The notes: a model not told the origin generated them from the sequence alone. DNA of 64,000 nt from Ampelocalamus luodianensis (GCA_036346255.1 CM070633.1:7564001-7628000); one strand, 5' to 3'. Positions 44,947 to 56,729 are shown, counted from the stretch's first letter. Made by a program: numbers and translations.

Positions 44947-46338
44947 TTTTCAATAAAGAAACTTCATTTAATGGTCCTGCTTTTGTATTTGTGTAAAATA
45001 GAAGGCGCGGCAACACTTCCGCGCGTACTCTCGACAAGTTAGATATTTAGATTCTTGTCTATGCTAATTCACCACCAAACCTTTCTAGTGAAGATTCAAA
45101 AACCCAAACGTCATGGGTAGACAAATTTCTCAAACCCACTAATTCCGCTTCTAGAATTCTTCCAACTCCTTGCCTTTTCATACCAAATCTTGGACTCCTT
45201 TTGTAACGAGCAATTCTGGATTCTTTCAAGCCTTGCTCGAGGTACATACTAATTAATTAATTTGATAGGCTTTTGGTTTAACATGTCACAACCACTGCAA
45301 AGCCAGAGCTGGTAGGAAACGTGTGCTACTAGTTAAAAAAATATAAAGAACGAAGATGTATAGCCAAGCTCCAATAACAAGATGACAAGTATCCTCGCCG
45401 GAACAACGACAGAACGAGAGAAAGAAAGATGGATATAGTAGTGCAAACCAAGAGCCTGGTGAAGTAATACAAATACTTTTCTAAATAGTTCTTACAAATG
45501 ACCCTCTTTATTTTTCTCCATTTTTCTTATTTTTCCTTTCCCGCGGTTGTTCTTCCCAAAAAATGCAAATATTTTTTCATTCATGGTACGCAATTTTTTT
45601 TTTTTGAGCATCAAATCAACCTGAAATTTATCCGACAATTTTGAGGAGAAAATCTATCAACCTTTACAATTAAGGACAAAATCATAACCCTTAAAAATTT
45701 GAAGTTTAACCTAAAAAGAGTTAGCAGATGATAAGGAGACTTTCTTTTTTTGCGAGAGAATGAAACGAGAAGTGTGACATGAACAGTACCTTTTGTCCTA
45801 TCCTTTTTTTCCCTTTTAATTTAACTTATTGTTTGTCAGGGGTTCTCTTCTTTTTTTTTTCTCCCAACGCAAATTCAATTTTAGCTTACCTTCGTATTTT
45901 TTAGGATTTTTTTGTGTGTTGATTCGATGCTCAAACCAAAGTTGTTGGCAGGATTGCACAGAACGTAGGGAGATTTGGAACTCAATATAGCCCAGGGGAT
46001 CTACATGGATACATGTACAAGTAGTTGCTTTTCGTACGTACGTACACACCATCCATGTATATATACCAGACTAAAGGTGCACACACTTAGCTATATTGAA
46101 CTCCACGGAGTTATATTACAATGGATTCCAAACATATATATAACATGGTGTGTATGTCATTTTCAAACATATATACACCATTCAAGTTATAACATGGATT
46201 CCAGTTATATTACAATGGATTCCAAACATATATACGCCATTCAAGTGCATACGTACTACATATATGATCGATAGACCAAAAAAAGAAGGTTATATATATA
46301 TATATATAATCAGCTGACACGCGTAGCAGTAATTGGAA
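44947..46338. other. Intergenic stretch downstream of the CCR gene
   Basis: AT-rich with poly-T tracts (45594-45605, 45853-45862). It contains a repeated stretch of AATGGATTCCAAACATATAT units (46121-46235) and a TA microsatellite (46291-46308). No gene was recognised; the short frames at 45059-45247 and 45816-46052 lack family features. The CCR 3' UTR and polyadenylation site should lie in the last few hundred bases, but I cannot fix them. Confidence 0.5.
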
Positions 46339-49036
46339 TCACGAGGTGATGAGTACGTCGTGGTCGTCGTTGGGCGGGAGCATGGGCAGCATGCCTTTCT
46401 CCTGGAGGCTCTTCACCGTCTCGTATAGGCACTGCAGCACCGGCACGAAGTCCATCCCCAGGTCCTTGAGCCTCTGGTTCGTGAACTTGTACCCTTTCAC
46501 CGGAGGGCTCACCTCGTCCTTGCACCTGCATGCACACATGCCATTATATTCACACAAAAAAAAATGCAGAAAACGTGGAGTTTAATGGATCGCAAAACTA
46601 CTATATCTGATGCTAAAAATGAAAGAAATGAAGAGGATTTACTGATTACTTGGTGGGTACGGGGTACTCGGGGAAGAGCTTGGCGAGGACGCGGCAGAGC
46701 TCGCCGCGGTGGAGGGTGCTCTCGGCGCAGATGTAGCGGCCGTGCGCGGCCGGGGCCTCGTACACGCGGACGTGCGCCTCGGCGACGTCCTCGACGTGCA
46801 CGTACGCCTGCGCGGCGTTCACGTACGTCTTGGCCGACCCCGTCAGGTACTTCATCACGTGCTCCGTGCTCGCGTTCACCGTCGGCTGCAGCAGCGGGCC
46901 GAGCACCAGCACCGGGTTCACCACGATCAGGTCCACGCCGCGCTTCCTCGCCACCTCCCACGCGCCCTGCTCGGCGACCGTCTTGGCGTAGCAGTACCAG
47001 TTCTGCATGCGTGGATGCACAATACCCAGTCTGGTTACTTTTCGAAGTCAGCGAGGTTGTCATTTGACTACTAAATTCTCTTATGATATGTTTGATAATT
47101 ATTTTAAAAATATAATATTATGAAAATATTTCTTAGGATAAATCCATCCGCATCATTTTTATATATCCAAACCATATGTTTTAAACGATATCTTTGGTCG
47201 AAGTTAATAGGTTTGACTGTACGCAATATAGGGTGTCACTCTTTGATGATTGGAAGGAGTATATTATATATCGTCATGTACGTAGTTTGACGCTTAATTA
47301 CCTTGTACGTAGATATTTTGTCGTGATTAATGTTAATAGAAGTTTGGATTATCTTAATCGAATAATCTGAAACAAAAATGTTTATCTACTATATAAGAGC
47401 GAACTGAACAGTCATTAGGTACCGGTTGGTCACGTGTTCCGGCGCACGTTTTCAACAGTTTCAGGATCAAACATAGTTGGAAAATAGAATATTTGTAACC
47501 TTTTTATTTGATCGGTGACTTGATCTGAATTATTCATCTTTGAACGGAGACGGAATGGAACACACGAAACATATTTCCTCAAATAATAAAGATCACAAGA
47601 AACAAGCTCTTCCGAAAATTATCAAATATTGCATTTTTTATCATGTGAATAAAAAAATATGATGACAGTGAACTCAACTGTACGATATATATATATATAT
47701 ATATATATTCTGGTTAAGTTTGGTCTCAACCACAAAGGATCCCGGATATACATATATATGCGGCAGCCGAGCAAAAGTATTTGGAGTAGTTAAAAATGGC
47801 CGCAAAGAATGGTCTAGTTGGTGTTTGACGCATTGACCAAGAAACTACACCTGATGGCCCATGCAGTTCACAAATCAACGTCGTCCTTTTTATCCTGATT
47901 TGGTGAAGTTTGACATGTGTGCTTCAACAAAAGCATATTACCAAATCATGAGCAGTAATTTGAGGACCGAGCTTGCTCGGTTGGCTCACGTTGGCATCGT
48001 TCACGCTGACCGCTTGGGTTTGAACCCGTGCAACCTCATCTTTTCGAGCCATTTAGCTGGTTTTGGAATAGTACACACATGTAGGTCCGATCAGTGATAA
48101 AAACGTATGTTCGTGCTCCGTGGAGTCTAAACCCATCGCTCTAGTTTAGACATGTGTTAAGAACGCATCCACGTGTGTGTGAGTGTGTGTGCATGTAGGG
48201 TGTGTGAGTGTGGAGTGAGATGTGTGTGCGACCCGTGTATACTAAATCATGAGCAGTAATTATTACTGCAATGCATCTCCATCTGCCATTTTCTTGAATA
48301 AGGTGCATCTGTGTATACCTCTGTCCTCTTGCAGTAGTCGAGGTCACTCCAGCAGGTGTCGTCGACCGGCTTGTTGGGGTCCCGGTAGGGGTTCATGTAC
48401 ACTGTGCCGATGGACGACGTGAACACCACGCGCTTGATGCCGGTGTCGGCGGCCGCCGTGATCGCGTACCTCGTCCCCCGGATCGCCGGCTCGATCATCA
48501 TCTCCTGAGAGTTCAGGACGTCGCGATAGTTTTTAATCCGTTAGTTCCAAAGAAAACTCTACATGCATGTAAGATGTAACGAGTGTTTTCCCGAGTCAAG
48601 AATGCGCTACTGAACGTACAGGGTCATCGGTGACGGGGGAGGCGGCGTGGAAGACGCCCTCGCAGCCGGTGAACGCCGCGACGAGGCTTCCGGGATCGAG
48701 CAGGTCGGCGCGGAGGAGAACGAGGCGGTCGGCGGCGCCGTCGAGCGCTCTCAGGTGGTCATTCTTAGGATCAGCTGAGATTGCGCACGGCAACACAAAC
48801 AACACGTACGAGTTAGTAACGCTTCGACGTACGCGAGTTGGCTATAGCTATCTTCTTGCACGACGGATGAGCCTGCATGCACGTAACGTACCAGGGTTCC
48901 GGACGGTGCCGCGCACGGTGTAGCCCTTGTCGAGGAGGCGCTTCACGAGCCACGACGCGATGAAGCCGCCGGCGCCGGTGACGCACACCGTCCGGCCGTG
49001 GCCCGGGAGGGCCAGCACGGTTGTCTGGATCGGCAT
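46339..49036 (-). CDS. CCR: Cinnamoyl-CoA reductase, five exons, 341 residues
   Basis: The enzyme reduces feruloyl-, coumaroyl- and related CoA esters to aldehydes with NADPH, the entry step of monolignol synthesis in the cytosol. Exons (minus strand): 48892-49036, 48620-48774, 48319-48504, 46650-47002, 46339-46525. All introns are GT-AG and the spliced length is 1026 bases including TGA. Residues 17-35 form the Rossmann start VCVTGAGGFIASWLVKRLL. R46 and K52 fit the R-x5-K NADP(H) phosphate site, and FTSSIG (128-133) holds the catalytic Ser. NWYCYAK (163-169) is the CCR signature with catalytic Y165 and K169; the usual reading is NWYCYGK. H210-x2-K213 and R261 fit the known substrate-site triad. 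The ATG at 49036 is the only in-frame ATG at the domain start. Length and the five-exon layout match plant CCRs. It appears intact. Confidence 0.93.
47003..48318 (-). other. Intron 3 of the CCR gene (1.3 kb)
   Basis: It is much larger than the other three introns (124, 114 and 117 bases). It contains a TA microsatellite (about 47683-47708) and a TG-rich tract (48173-48232). The AT-rich piece around 47085-47262 ends GATTGGAAGGAGTATA, similar to a Stowaway-like MITE end, but its other end is not clear. No gene lies in it; the ORF at 47861-48097 is not a known protein. Confidence 0.7.
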
Positions 49037-49071
49037 CTTCACTTTCACAAGGATGGGTGTCGCTGGCTAGT

Positions 49072-49078
49072 GGTTGGT
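49072..49078 (-). promoter_or_regulatory. AC-type (ACCAACC) MYB site in the CCR 5' UTR
   Basis: The minus strand reads ACCAACC, the AC-II element bound by lignin-pathway MYB factors, 36 bases upstream of the start codon. A second AC element, ACCTACC (AC-I), lies on the plus strand at 49436-49442, about 400 bases upstream. The motif is short, so chance occurrence is possible. Confidence 0.4.
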
Positions 49079-49198
49079 GCCTAGCAAAGCTAGCTAGGGA
49101 CAGGTACCTGTGTTGAGCTGTTCTCGGCTACTACAAGCTTGTAAAGGTCAGTAGGCAACTGCTACATATGCAAGGAAAAGAGGCACGCATCGTGGCTG

Positions 49199-49206
49199 TA
49201 TAAATA
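49199..49206 (-). promoter_or_regulatory. TATA-like site about 165 bases upstream of CCR
   Basis: The plus strand reads TATAAATA and the minus strand TATTTATA. For the CCR gene (minus) this is an acceptable but non-consensus TATA box. It is followed by a pyrimidine-rich CCTCTTTTCC patch at about 49175-49184, as in plant core promoters. On the plus strand it is consensus and would point away from CCR, so the direction is uncertain. Confidence 0.45.
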
Positions 49207-49484
49207 GAGAGGTGACACGCCGAGAGTTAGAGTGGTTCAAGACGGTTGAAAAGGGTATGGCCCGCATGGACGGGACAGTCGTGACCATCTTGCGCGTACG
49301 CAGTAGGTGAGAAATTTTGTTTATTTGCTGCTGTGAATTAAACAGCCTAGTTAATTTACAGTGCACAATTTAGATCCAGAAGCTTCTATGGCTGGGTATA
49401 TATGCATGCATGTCAGTATGTGCCGAGACAGAGAGACCTACCTAAAAATGATGATGCTTAAATTCTGGACTGGCACAACCGACT

Positions 49485-49915
49485 CGTACACTTGCCGAGT
49501 GCATGCATTTAAAGGTAACCGGTTTGAAAGCTTTGCCGACGAGATCACTCGGGTCGGACAGCCTTTGCGAGTGTATTTTTCGCACTCGGCAAAGGCTTTC
49601 TCGAAAATCAGGAAATTTTGGCCAAAATTTTTATATCGGCAAAGATTTTTACTTTTTTGAAAATGTCTTTGCGGAATGATGGCACTCGGCAAAGTTTTAA
49701 ATTTTTTGAAAATTCTTTGCCGAGCGCCGCAGGCTCGCACTCGGCAAAGTTTTAATTTTTTTTAAAAAAAAAATTCTTTGCCGAGTGCCATGGTCATGGC
49801 ACTCGGCAAAGCTGGAAAACGGGATTTTCAGGTGCCCACATTCCCAGCTTTGCCGAGTGCCATGACCATGGCACTCGGCAAAGGACCTATTTGTCGTGTG
49901 TTGCACTCGCAAAGT
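49485..49915. repeat. Left subterminal repeats of the CACTA element
   Basis: About a dozen copies of GCACTCGGCAAAG / CTTTGCCGAGTGC, several in back-to-back pairs separated by CATGGTCATGG-like centres (for example 49777-49811 and 49846-49884). Such pairs bind the small transposase (TNPA type) in En/Spm elements. A few copies read CACTCGCAAAG with one G missing. Confidence 0.85.
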
Positions 49916-49976
49916 GACCCAAAACTGCGTTTTTATTTGTTTTTACATTCCATCACGACAAACAAATCCATCCAAA

Positions 49977-50075
49977 CATATATCAGATCCATCACATATA
50001 TATCACATCCATCACATATATATCTCATCCATCACATATTTATCACATCCATCACATATATAACAATAAGTGCTC
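49977..50075. repeat. Minisatellite ATCCATCACATATATATCAC
   Basis: A unit of about 20 bases repeated four to five times with small changes, inside the CACTA element. Confidence 0.8.
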
Positions 50076-50327
50076 AAGTCCATCCAAACAAATCCACAAG
50101 TTCATCACAGTCGACAAGTGCATCATAAGTATATCACAAGTCCATCACCAAGTGAATAACAAATGAAAATACAACTACCATTCATCTCGAAGGTGGTCAT
50201 CGCGATCGTGGTGAAGGAAAAGCTCCATCATTCGAGGCGCATGAGGTGGATTAAAATTGAGGCTGCACAAAAAGAGATTGCATGTGAGAAAAGATTACAT
50301 TAGATACCTAATCTAGGAAGGTAGAGG

Positions 50328-52315
50328 TCATACAAGCAAAGTACAAGGAAAGCAAATAACTTTCATACTCACAGGAGTAGCTGCACTGCAGGGCGCGTGA
50401 GCGGAGGTTGAGCGAACACCCCACCGGCACAAGCCCGTATGTTGCCCAAGACCTTGTAGGAACTCCATCATGTCCGCCACCTCTGCGTCGGGCTCGCCGC
50501 TCGCCCGCGGACTCGGTGGGCCGACATCCTCTCGCCGCTCGGCCTCCGGCTCGGACGTTGCCTCATTTCTTGTTTGGCCCTGCAATATTTTTGCCAATGT
50601 TTCGAATGCAAAGCTAATAAAGGTGTGTAAAGATCAATGTACGACGAGTAAAACAGGAATAACCTCGAAAGCGCCGACCCGGTCGCGTCCAATGATCCGC
50701 CGTGGGCGTATGGTCGGCTCTCGCCGTGTTCGTGCTCGGATCTCGGGAGAGATGGGTAGAGGCCGTGTCGATGAGGCCGTCGCCAAGCCGTAACCGCCCA
50801 TGCTTCTTGCCTTGTCCCACCCTCATGACGATCTCTCCATCAAAGTCACGGGTGCTCGGATCATGGTCCGCCCATGGACCAACCTTGCCGCCGACGTGTA
50901 CTCACCGATGCGGTGTGGACGCCGGGTTCGTATGTACGCCTCGGCGGTCCTCCAGTTGAAGGAGACGTCGGACGTCGCCTTGCCCTTGTGGGCCATACAC
51001 CATGCACGGAAGTCCGAGCAAGGTGGGCACTATGTGACGCCGATCGCGAGAAAGACAAAGCAAGATAATTAGAAATCGGCGCAATGAGCGTCACAATAGA
51101 TAAATGAATCGTGTACCCATTCTTGTTTGTATGCGGAGAGGCCGCGTTGCCTTGATGGTGTGTGGACCTTGCATCATCAAACGACGGTCCCGGGCATCAC
51201 GTGCATCCGAGATACTCCTCCGTGAACCACTTGTCCACGATCATCGCCCAGCACTCGGGATACGATTGGCACCACCAGGGAATCATCTACACGTCATCAA
51301 GTATTTGACATATAAGAAGATCAAATTAAACGTACTTAATCTCAAAACAAATCAATATTAATGTTCTTCATCTACCTCAAGGTACTGGTCCCGGGTCAGC
51401 GTCATGTTTCTTGCGTCTTTCTTGGTGACCTTCTCTCCAAGCTTCGACCCGTGGTAGGTTACGGTGGCCTGGATGCGCACCTCGTGATGCATGTCGGTGA
51501 TGAGTTTTTTAAAGGCTTTGGTAGCCACCTGGTCCGCCCTGGCCTCAAATCCCTCATCGCATCTGAAATAAATCTGCATACAAACGCGATGTATCCATTC
51601 ATTATTTCAAGAAAAGTCCAATGAATGCGATGTATTGAGCAATGTTGTGCGGGGGAGACTTACCCAAAACTCCGCCTTCACCTGCGCCGCCTTGTTGGGG
51701 TACTCCACATCGGGGCCGACGACGTAGTGGTCAAACGAGTAGGCCGGCTCCGCCTTCCCGGCGTACGTCACAATGCCGGGGTAGTGTTGCCTGCACAGAA
51801 GACCCAGGATGCCATTGGGGGAGCGTGCGCCACCACCCGACACAACCACCCAGTTCCTGCACAAGTGATTAAGAAAAATTATTAGTTTGTCTTTTTTTTC
51901 AACATATCATATGAAGTAGTGGTGACAACATCTAAAGTTACTTACTTTTGCCCTTCGGGGCGAATCACTGGGCGTCGCTGAGGATGCGGAACCTGAGGGA
52001 GGCTCGCAGGACCTCGCAAGTAGACACTCGAAGAGGAAGAGGAGGAAGCAGAACCCGTGCCTACCGCCTCGTCGCCGCCTCGTCGCCGCCTCCGCCTCGC
52101 TCTGCCAACCGGCTCCTCGTCCGACTGGCCCACGGGCGCCACCTCCTCCTCGGCACCTCCTCACGCGGCGTGGGAGGAGACGGCCCCCTCTGCGGCGGCG
52201 GTCCTCTTCCCCCTCCTCCGTCCGACCCTCCGCCTCCTCTCCGCAAAGGCGTGGTCTGTAAAGCGAGGACACGCCCCACGACGGTCGCGAGCCATCTTTG
52301 TTCACTCACCTGCAA
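50328..52315 (-). pseudogene. CACTA second ORF, Transposase_24 (Ptta/En/Spm) type
   Basis: Pieces in several frames give a plant Transposase_24-like protein. 51607-51864 reads WVVVSGGGARSPNGILGLLC, YSFDHYVVGPDVEYPNKAAQ and VKAEFWVSL. 51358-51579 reads MQIYFRCDEGFEARADQVAT, KKLITDMHHEVRIQATVTYH and LTRDQYLEVDEEH. The basic, Pro/Arg-rich 5' part lies at 51942-52315. Several spacer stretches between the pieces look like introns. The protein family is thought to bind subterminal repeats. It is broken by frameshifts, and the exact exon limits cannot be set. Confidence 0.6.
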
Positions 52316-52397
52316 TTAAAAAGAATAAGCAAGACGTAATTAGAAATAGATGCAAAATGAACAAAACATAATTACAAAAAACATAGTATTGCATGTA

Positions 52398-53090
52398 TTA
52401 GAAATAATCTTCATGATTGGGATTAGCTGGATCATAGGTCTCGTCATCACTATCAACATTGTCCAAATCATCAACACTATCCGAAGGAGGAATGTTATCT
52501 TCATTGTCATTGCCTAAACGTAATCGCTCAAGCATTTGTAAGTCCTTCACATTTTGCACCTCGTCTCCAGCGTCCTCGTCATCAACCCTTTCATTGTCTA
52601 CTTCCATTCTTATCGCTTCGGTTAAGTCTATCTCAAACCTCCCTTGTAGCCCCTCTTCTTGAAAGAACTCTCCATCATATGTGTTTGGGTTGAAGTTGTA
52701 ATCTTCATCGTTTGGGACAGGTAGTTTACCGTGTGGCGATACCTTGTGCACAATAGCCCAACCCTTAAGATGCTCTTTGTCTTGGCACGCGTATGGCGTA
52801 TAATAAACCTCGACGGCTGTTGAGCCACAATGTAGACATCTTTTCTCGATAGACGGAATCTGCCGAATCTCGACTAGCCCAAGATTAGGGTTCGTCTCGT
52901 TACTCCGTGATGAAACCAGAAGATTTGAATATGACAGATTAAGAGGTTTGGAACCATAAAATGGAAGTTCGTAGATTTCTTCAATTCTTCCATAATAGTC
53001 GAGGCCATCGCGTCGGGCGTAAAAACTCCGCTGTTTGTGGTTTTTCGATTGGGCGACTCGCTCGTAGTTGGCGGTGAAAACGATATCCAT
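52398..53090 (-). pseudogene. CACTA Tnp2 C-terminal part (DUF4216)
   Basis: This open frame of 230 residues starts MDIVFTANYERVAQSKNHKQ. The core RRDGLDYYGRIEEIYELPFY then SNLLVSSRSNETNPNLGLVE matches the DUF4216 domain that follows Tnp2 in CACTA transposases. The C-terminal 80 residues are strongly acidic (DDEDAGDEVQN, DSDDETYDPANPN). It is probably the last exon of the large transposase. This piece is the best preserved of the element and shows no internal stop. Confidence 0.8.
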
Positions 53091-53599
53091 TCACGCCATA
53101 ACCGGTAAATGACTTGACCCTAACGACATAGCCATTTGCAACCTCGTCTCAACTCGTCACTTATAGACGCATCGGTTTGGGCCTGCAAGCTCAAGCAGGA
53201 TAGATCGTTATATTATTTGAACATACGATCAACTTGGAATGTCGAACTAAGCACGAGCTAAATTGGACAAGACCTTCTGCTTGAACCAAGAAATGAAATC
53301 GGGCTCCTCGTCCCGCACGTGAAAGAAGGTATCGGTTTCTGCGGGTAGGATCCCTTGATTCATGCCAGATTGACGAAGAAATTCCTGTACCAACGAGAAA
53401 CAAGGGGTTGGACGAAGAAATAAGGAGTGACGGCGTATTGAAACAAGTTCGTTGAGAACTTACGCAATGAACAGCCGCACCTCGACAAGGTTGGTCAACA
53501 CATATAGCATGATCTTTGCGCCACTCTTCATTTTTCAATTGCTTAGTGGTCGATGCACTTGCGCTCCGGAAGTTGCCCTTGGAAAAGGCCGAGGTTCGA

Positions 53600-53906
53600 T
53601 TCATTTTCGCCAAGATTGTAACGAGGGGTGGATTATGAACGCTAGAAAGGTTCTCGGTGTAGTATTTCTGTGAAGTTTGACACCTCTTCCGAATGTATGC
53701 CTCGCAATGGAAGCCTCAATTTTGGCTTTATTTCTACATTTTGGGCGAAGAGTCTTCGACATCTCTCGATTGGATAGCACCAACGGCCCTGCACGCCCCA
53801 TACGTGCCTCATACGGAGGTGCACAATCAAATGCTACATCTCCAAGAAAAGCCGGGTGGAAAGATCTTCTCCAACTTACAGAGCAACACGGTGCCACTTT
53901 TTCCAA
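53600..53906 (-). pseudogene. CACTA Tnp2 DUF4218 part, frameshifted
   Basis: Two overlapping frames combine to the DUF4218 pattern. One gives MIVHLRMRHVWGVQGRWCYP and IERCRRLFAQNVEIKPKLRL; the other gives PYEARMGRAGPLVLSN and CRNKAKIEASIARHTFGRGV. In intact elements MVHLPYEA..GPV..RWMYPIER and NKAKIEASIAEAY occur in one frame, so at least two indels are present. The flanking stretches (53191-53600, 53907-54430) align with the expected position of the rest of the domain but are too broken to read. Confidence 0.7.
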
Positions 53907-54430
53907 GTCATCAATGACGGTCCGAGATAGCTCCTTGGCACAAAGTGGCGGAAGAAATAGCTCAACTCGCCAAAGACTTGCCGGACATGCTCAGTGGACA
54001 TAGCCTCGAACCATCGCTAAGAAGCCGCTCAATCCATATGTGGTAGTCATGACTCTTCATCCCGCTGATTCGCAGAGTGCCTAAGTTCACTCCCCTCTTG
54101 ATTCGCCGCATACCCATCGTGAACATTAGCGTCTGGATCCATTCAAGTACTTCCTCCTTTGGTCCTTTTTCAAGACGAAATCGGCCTTAGGCCTTCTCCA
54201 TGTCTTGCCGCGACTAGGAGGTCTGATCTCTGATTTGGTCTATCGCATAACGCTGCGTGTCCACTCTAGCCTTAGGGTTGTCCTTAGACTTTTCGGTGTC
54301 CATGAGTGTTGCCCAAAGTGCCTCGGCGACATTCTTTCAAGCAGTGCATTACATCAATGTTATGTGGCGTAAGAAGGTCATCGAAATAGGGAGCCTCGTC
54401 AAGCCCGACTTATGAGTCCACATATGTTGC

Positions 54431-55330
54431 TCACCATATCCCACAAACCACCTTCTTGATTGGGCACGAGCATCTATGTGAGCATGAACCTCGGCACCGA
54501 CCATAATCGCATGCAGGTCCGTCACACGACACCTTTCGTAAAGTTCTTGATGTCTTGTCCGAATGGATGGTCAAGAGGAGGAATTGACGATGTCTATCGA
54601 ACGATGAGTACTTGCCACCCTTGTGCAACCAATGGAACCTCACACCTTCCTTGCATACTGGGCATGAGAACTTCCCGTGAACACACCAGGCGCAGAATAA
54701 CCCATACGCCGGGAAGTCATGAAGGGAGTAGTGGTACCAAACGTGCATTTTGAAGCTTGTTTTTGTAGCTCGGTCGTATGTCCATACCCCTTCGTCCCAA
54801 GCACGGACCAATTCATCAAACACGGGCTCCATGAACACACCCATATTACTCCCCGGGTGTCCAGGAATTATCAACGACAAGAATACGTTATGTCGTTGAA
54901 AGGAGACGCTGGGGGAGATTGAGGGGATAACGAACATGGGCCAACATGTGTATGGGGCACCATCATCCATAAGGATTGAACCCATCTGTTGCCGCGCGAC
55001 ACGCATATCGCGAGCCTCATCCGCTTCTCACGATGTTTGTCATCAAAGCGGGTCCATGCTTCACCATCGGATGGATGTACCATCTTGTCGATTGTACCGT
55101 TTGCCATTTTTGTGCCATGTCATCTGTTTCATGGATTCCTCGGTCATGTATAGCCGTTGGATCCTCGGTAGGAACGGAAGGTACCGAGGATTTTCACGGG
55201 ATCGTAAGTCGCCTCTTCCGCCATCACTAGAGTCTACCTCCGTGTACCGAGGATTTACACTTTGACAAGACTTTGCATCCTTGTGTTCTTTCCTAAATAG
55301 GACACACCCTTCGAACAAGCATGTATCCGC
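54431..55330 (-). pseudogene. CACTA Tnp2 transposase core (Transposase_21)
   Basis: The long frame (54431-55006) reads MFVIPSISPSVSFQRHNVFL, SLIIPGHPGSNMGVFMEPVF, DELVRAWDEGVWTYDRATKT and HDFPAYGLFCAWCVHGKFSC-PVC, the Tnp2 core. HPSDGEAWTRFDDKH at 54871-55107 is the segment just before it, in another frame. The enzyme binds the ends and cuts the transposon. The acidic catalytic residues cannot be assigned with certainty, and frameshifts make it inactive. Confidence 0.85.
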
Positions 55331-55929
55331 TCATACAAGCATCTTAAGTGCACGAAGGAGTTTCGTGACTCGTACATGCTCTTTGGCGAATGTGGCCCTC
55401 CGGCGGTGGTGCCAATCACGGTCAACATCTTATCGAAGCCTTCTCGACTCAGTTTAACTCGGACTTCAACCCCATTAAGCGCCCAATGGCATCCACTTGA
55501 GACACCGTTGACCGATCGTGAAGGGGTTTCGTGCGAGTCCATCATGTCGTAGAACGCTTTGTCGGCGCCTCCATCCATCTCTCTTCTCACGCCCTCATCG
55601 AAGCGCCCTGGTGAAAGTCATCTAACATGTCGCTACCCCAGCATCCATCATAAGCCTCGGCGCGTGGTCTCACCACCTCCTCTCTCATACGATGGGCTTC
55701 ACCATGGTGGACCCCGGGTGTAGTCCGGCGTAAATCCATTCTTCAAAAGATGATTACCCATGTCCACCTTGTTTACCCTCTCCTGTTTCCACATTTGGGC
55801 AGGACACAAAACTAGACAATGTCCTTTAGCCTTGCCAAATGCATGTTCAAGAAAGCATCGGTCTTGTTCATCCATTCGTGGTGTAATCACTCGACTTCTC
55901 GGCGTGTACATCCAATGACGGTCATCCAT
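55331..55929 (-). pseudogene. CACTA Tnp2 N-terminus (Transpos_assoc)
   Basis: The frame 55699-55929 starts MDDRHWMYTPRSRVITPRMD and continues FLEHAFGKAKGHCLVLCPAQ, DMGNHLLKNGFTPDYTRGPP. This matches the Transpos_assoc domain (W-M-Y..R, C-P..C, HLL..GF...Y..W) that opens Tnp2 proteins. The second zinc-binding Cys region reads LCPAQMWKQE, so the C-x3-C spacing is disturbed. The frame 55255-55590 (MDGGADKAFYDMMDSHETPS) is the region that links this domain to the core. Confidence 0.75.
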
Positions 55930-56454
55930 CCTCTAACATATGTATCGAGTAATGTAACCATCAATTGCATCTACGTGATCTACCACCATGATACGAAAAG
56001 AGGGTTATACCTAGGTGGCGGTGGAGTCGAGCTAGCGGGCGTGGCGGGTCGGTGCGAGGCGACGCGGTGCGTGCGCACCGCAGCGTGAGGAAGGCGATCG
56101 GGTCGCCGAGGTACTCCGCGCCGCCCGATCGCTCTTCTCGCAAAAAGAAACATAAAACTGTCAATACAAAATTTGGACCTCTCGCACGGTGAGGTTTTCA
56201 AAACTCGCAAGAAAACCAACGCACGATGGCCGACATGCACACATATATGAATGGCACGATGGCCGACATGCACAAGATTATATCCAACCACATATATATA
56301 ACAATGTCACAACCACTCCTACGACTATTCTTGCACGCAACCGTAATCGGCATTAATTATCCATCGATTATTCTTGCACATATAATGACTAGCCTACACA
56401 CACAAGAAAACCAGCTCATATCACAAGTCCTTTCAAAGTTTATACCTATCTCTC

Positions 56455-56712
56455 TTCCTCGCGGCGAGGCGGGCGGCAGCAGCGCGCGGCGCGGCGCGCG
56501 TTAGCAGGCGCAGGGGCGCGCAGGGGCGCGGCATGGCGCGGCGGCGGGGCGGCGGCGGGCGGCGGCGGGCGCGGCGCGGCGCGGCGCGGCGCGCGCGGCG
56601 CGGCGCGCGCGGCGGGGCGGCGGCGGGCGGGCACAAGGGCGCGCGCGGCGCGGCGGCGATAGCGCGCGCAGGGTGTGCGTGTGTGCGTGTGTGCGGGTGT
56701 GTGCGTGTGCAG
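56455..56712. repeat. GCGGCGC-rich low-complexity block
   Basis: About 200 bases of nearly pure G and C (GGCGCGGCGCGGC and relatives), followed by a TGTGCG microsatellite (56671-56711). Open frames on both strands here are compositional. It lies in the 5' part of the CACTA element on the transposase strand, just upstream of the right subterminal repeats. Confidence 0.8.
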
Positions 56713-56729
56713 CAAAAGTATAAGTGTCG

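Noticed and set aside
46509..47063. Arg/Gly/Pro-rich ORFs of 121-184 residues over the CCR fourth exon
   Set aside because: They are shadows of the GC-rich exon in other frames. The CCR frame has the family motifs and proper splice sites.
50408..51072. Plus-strand ORFs of 64-107 residues in the CACTA element
   Set aside because: They oppose the transposase strand, overlap frames with Transposase_24-like motifs and have no family features.
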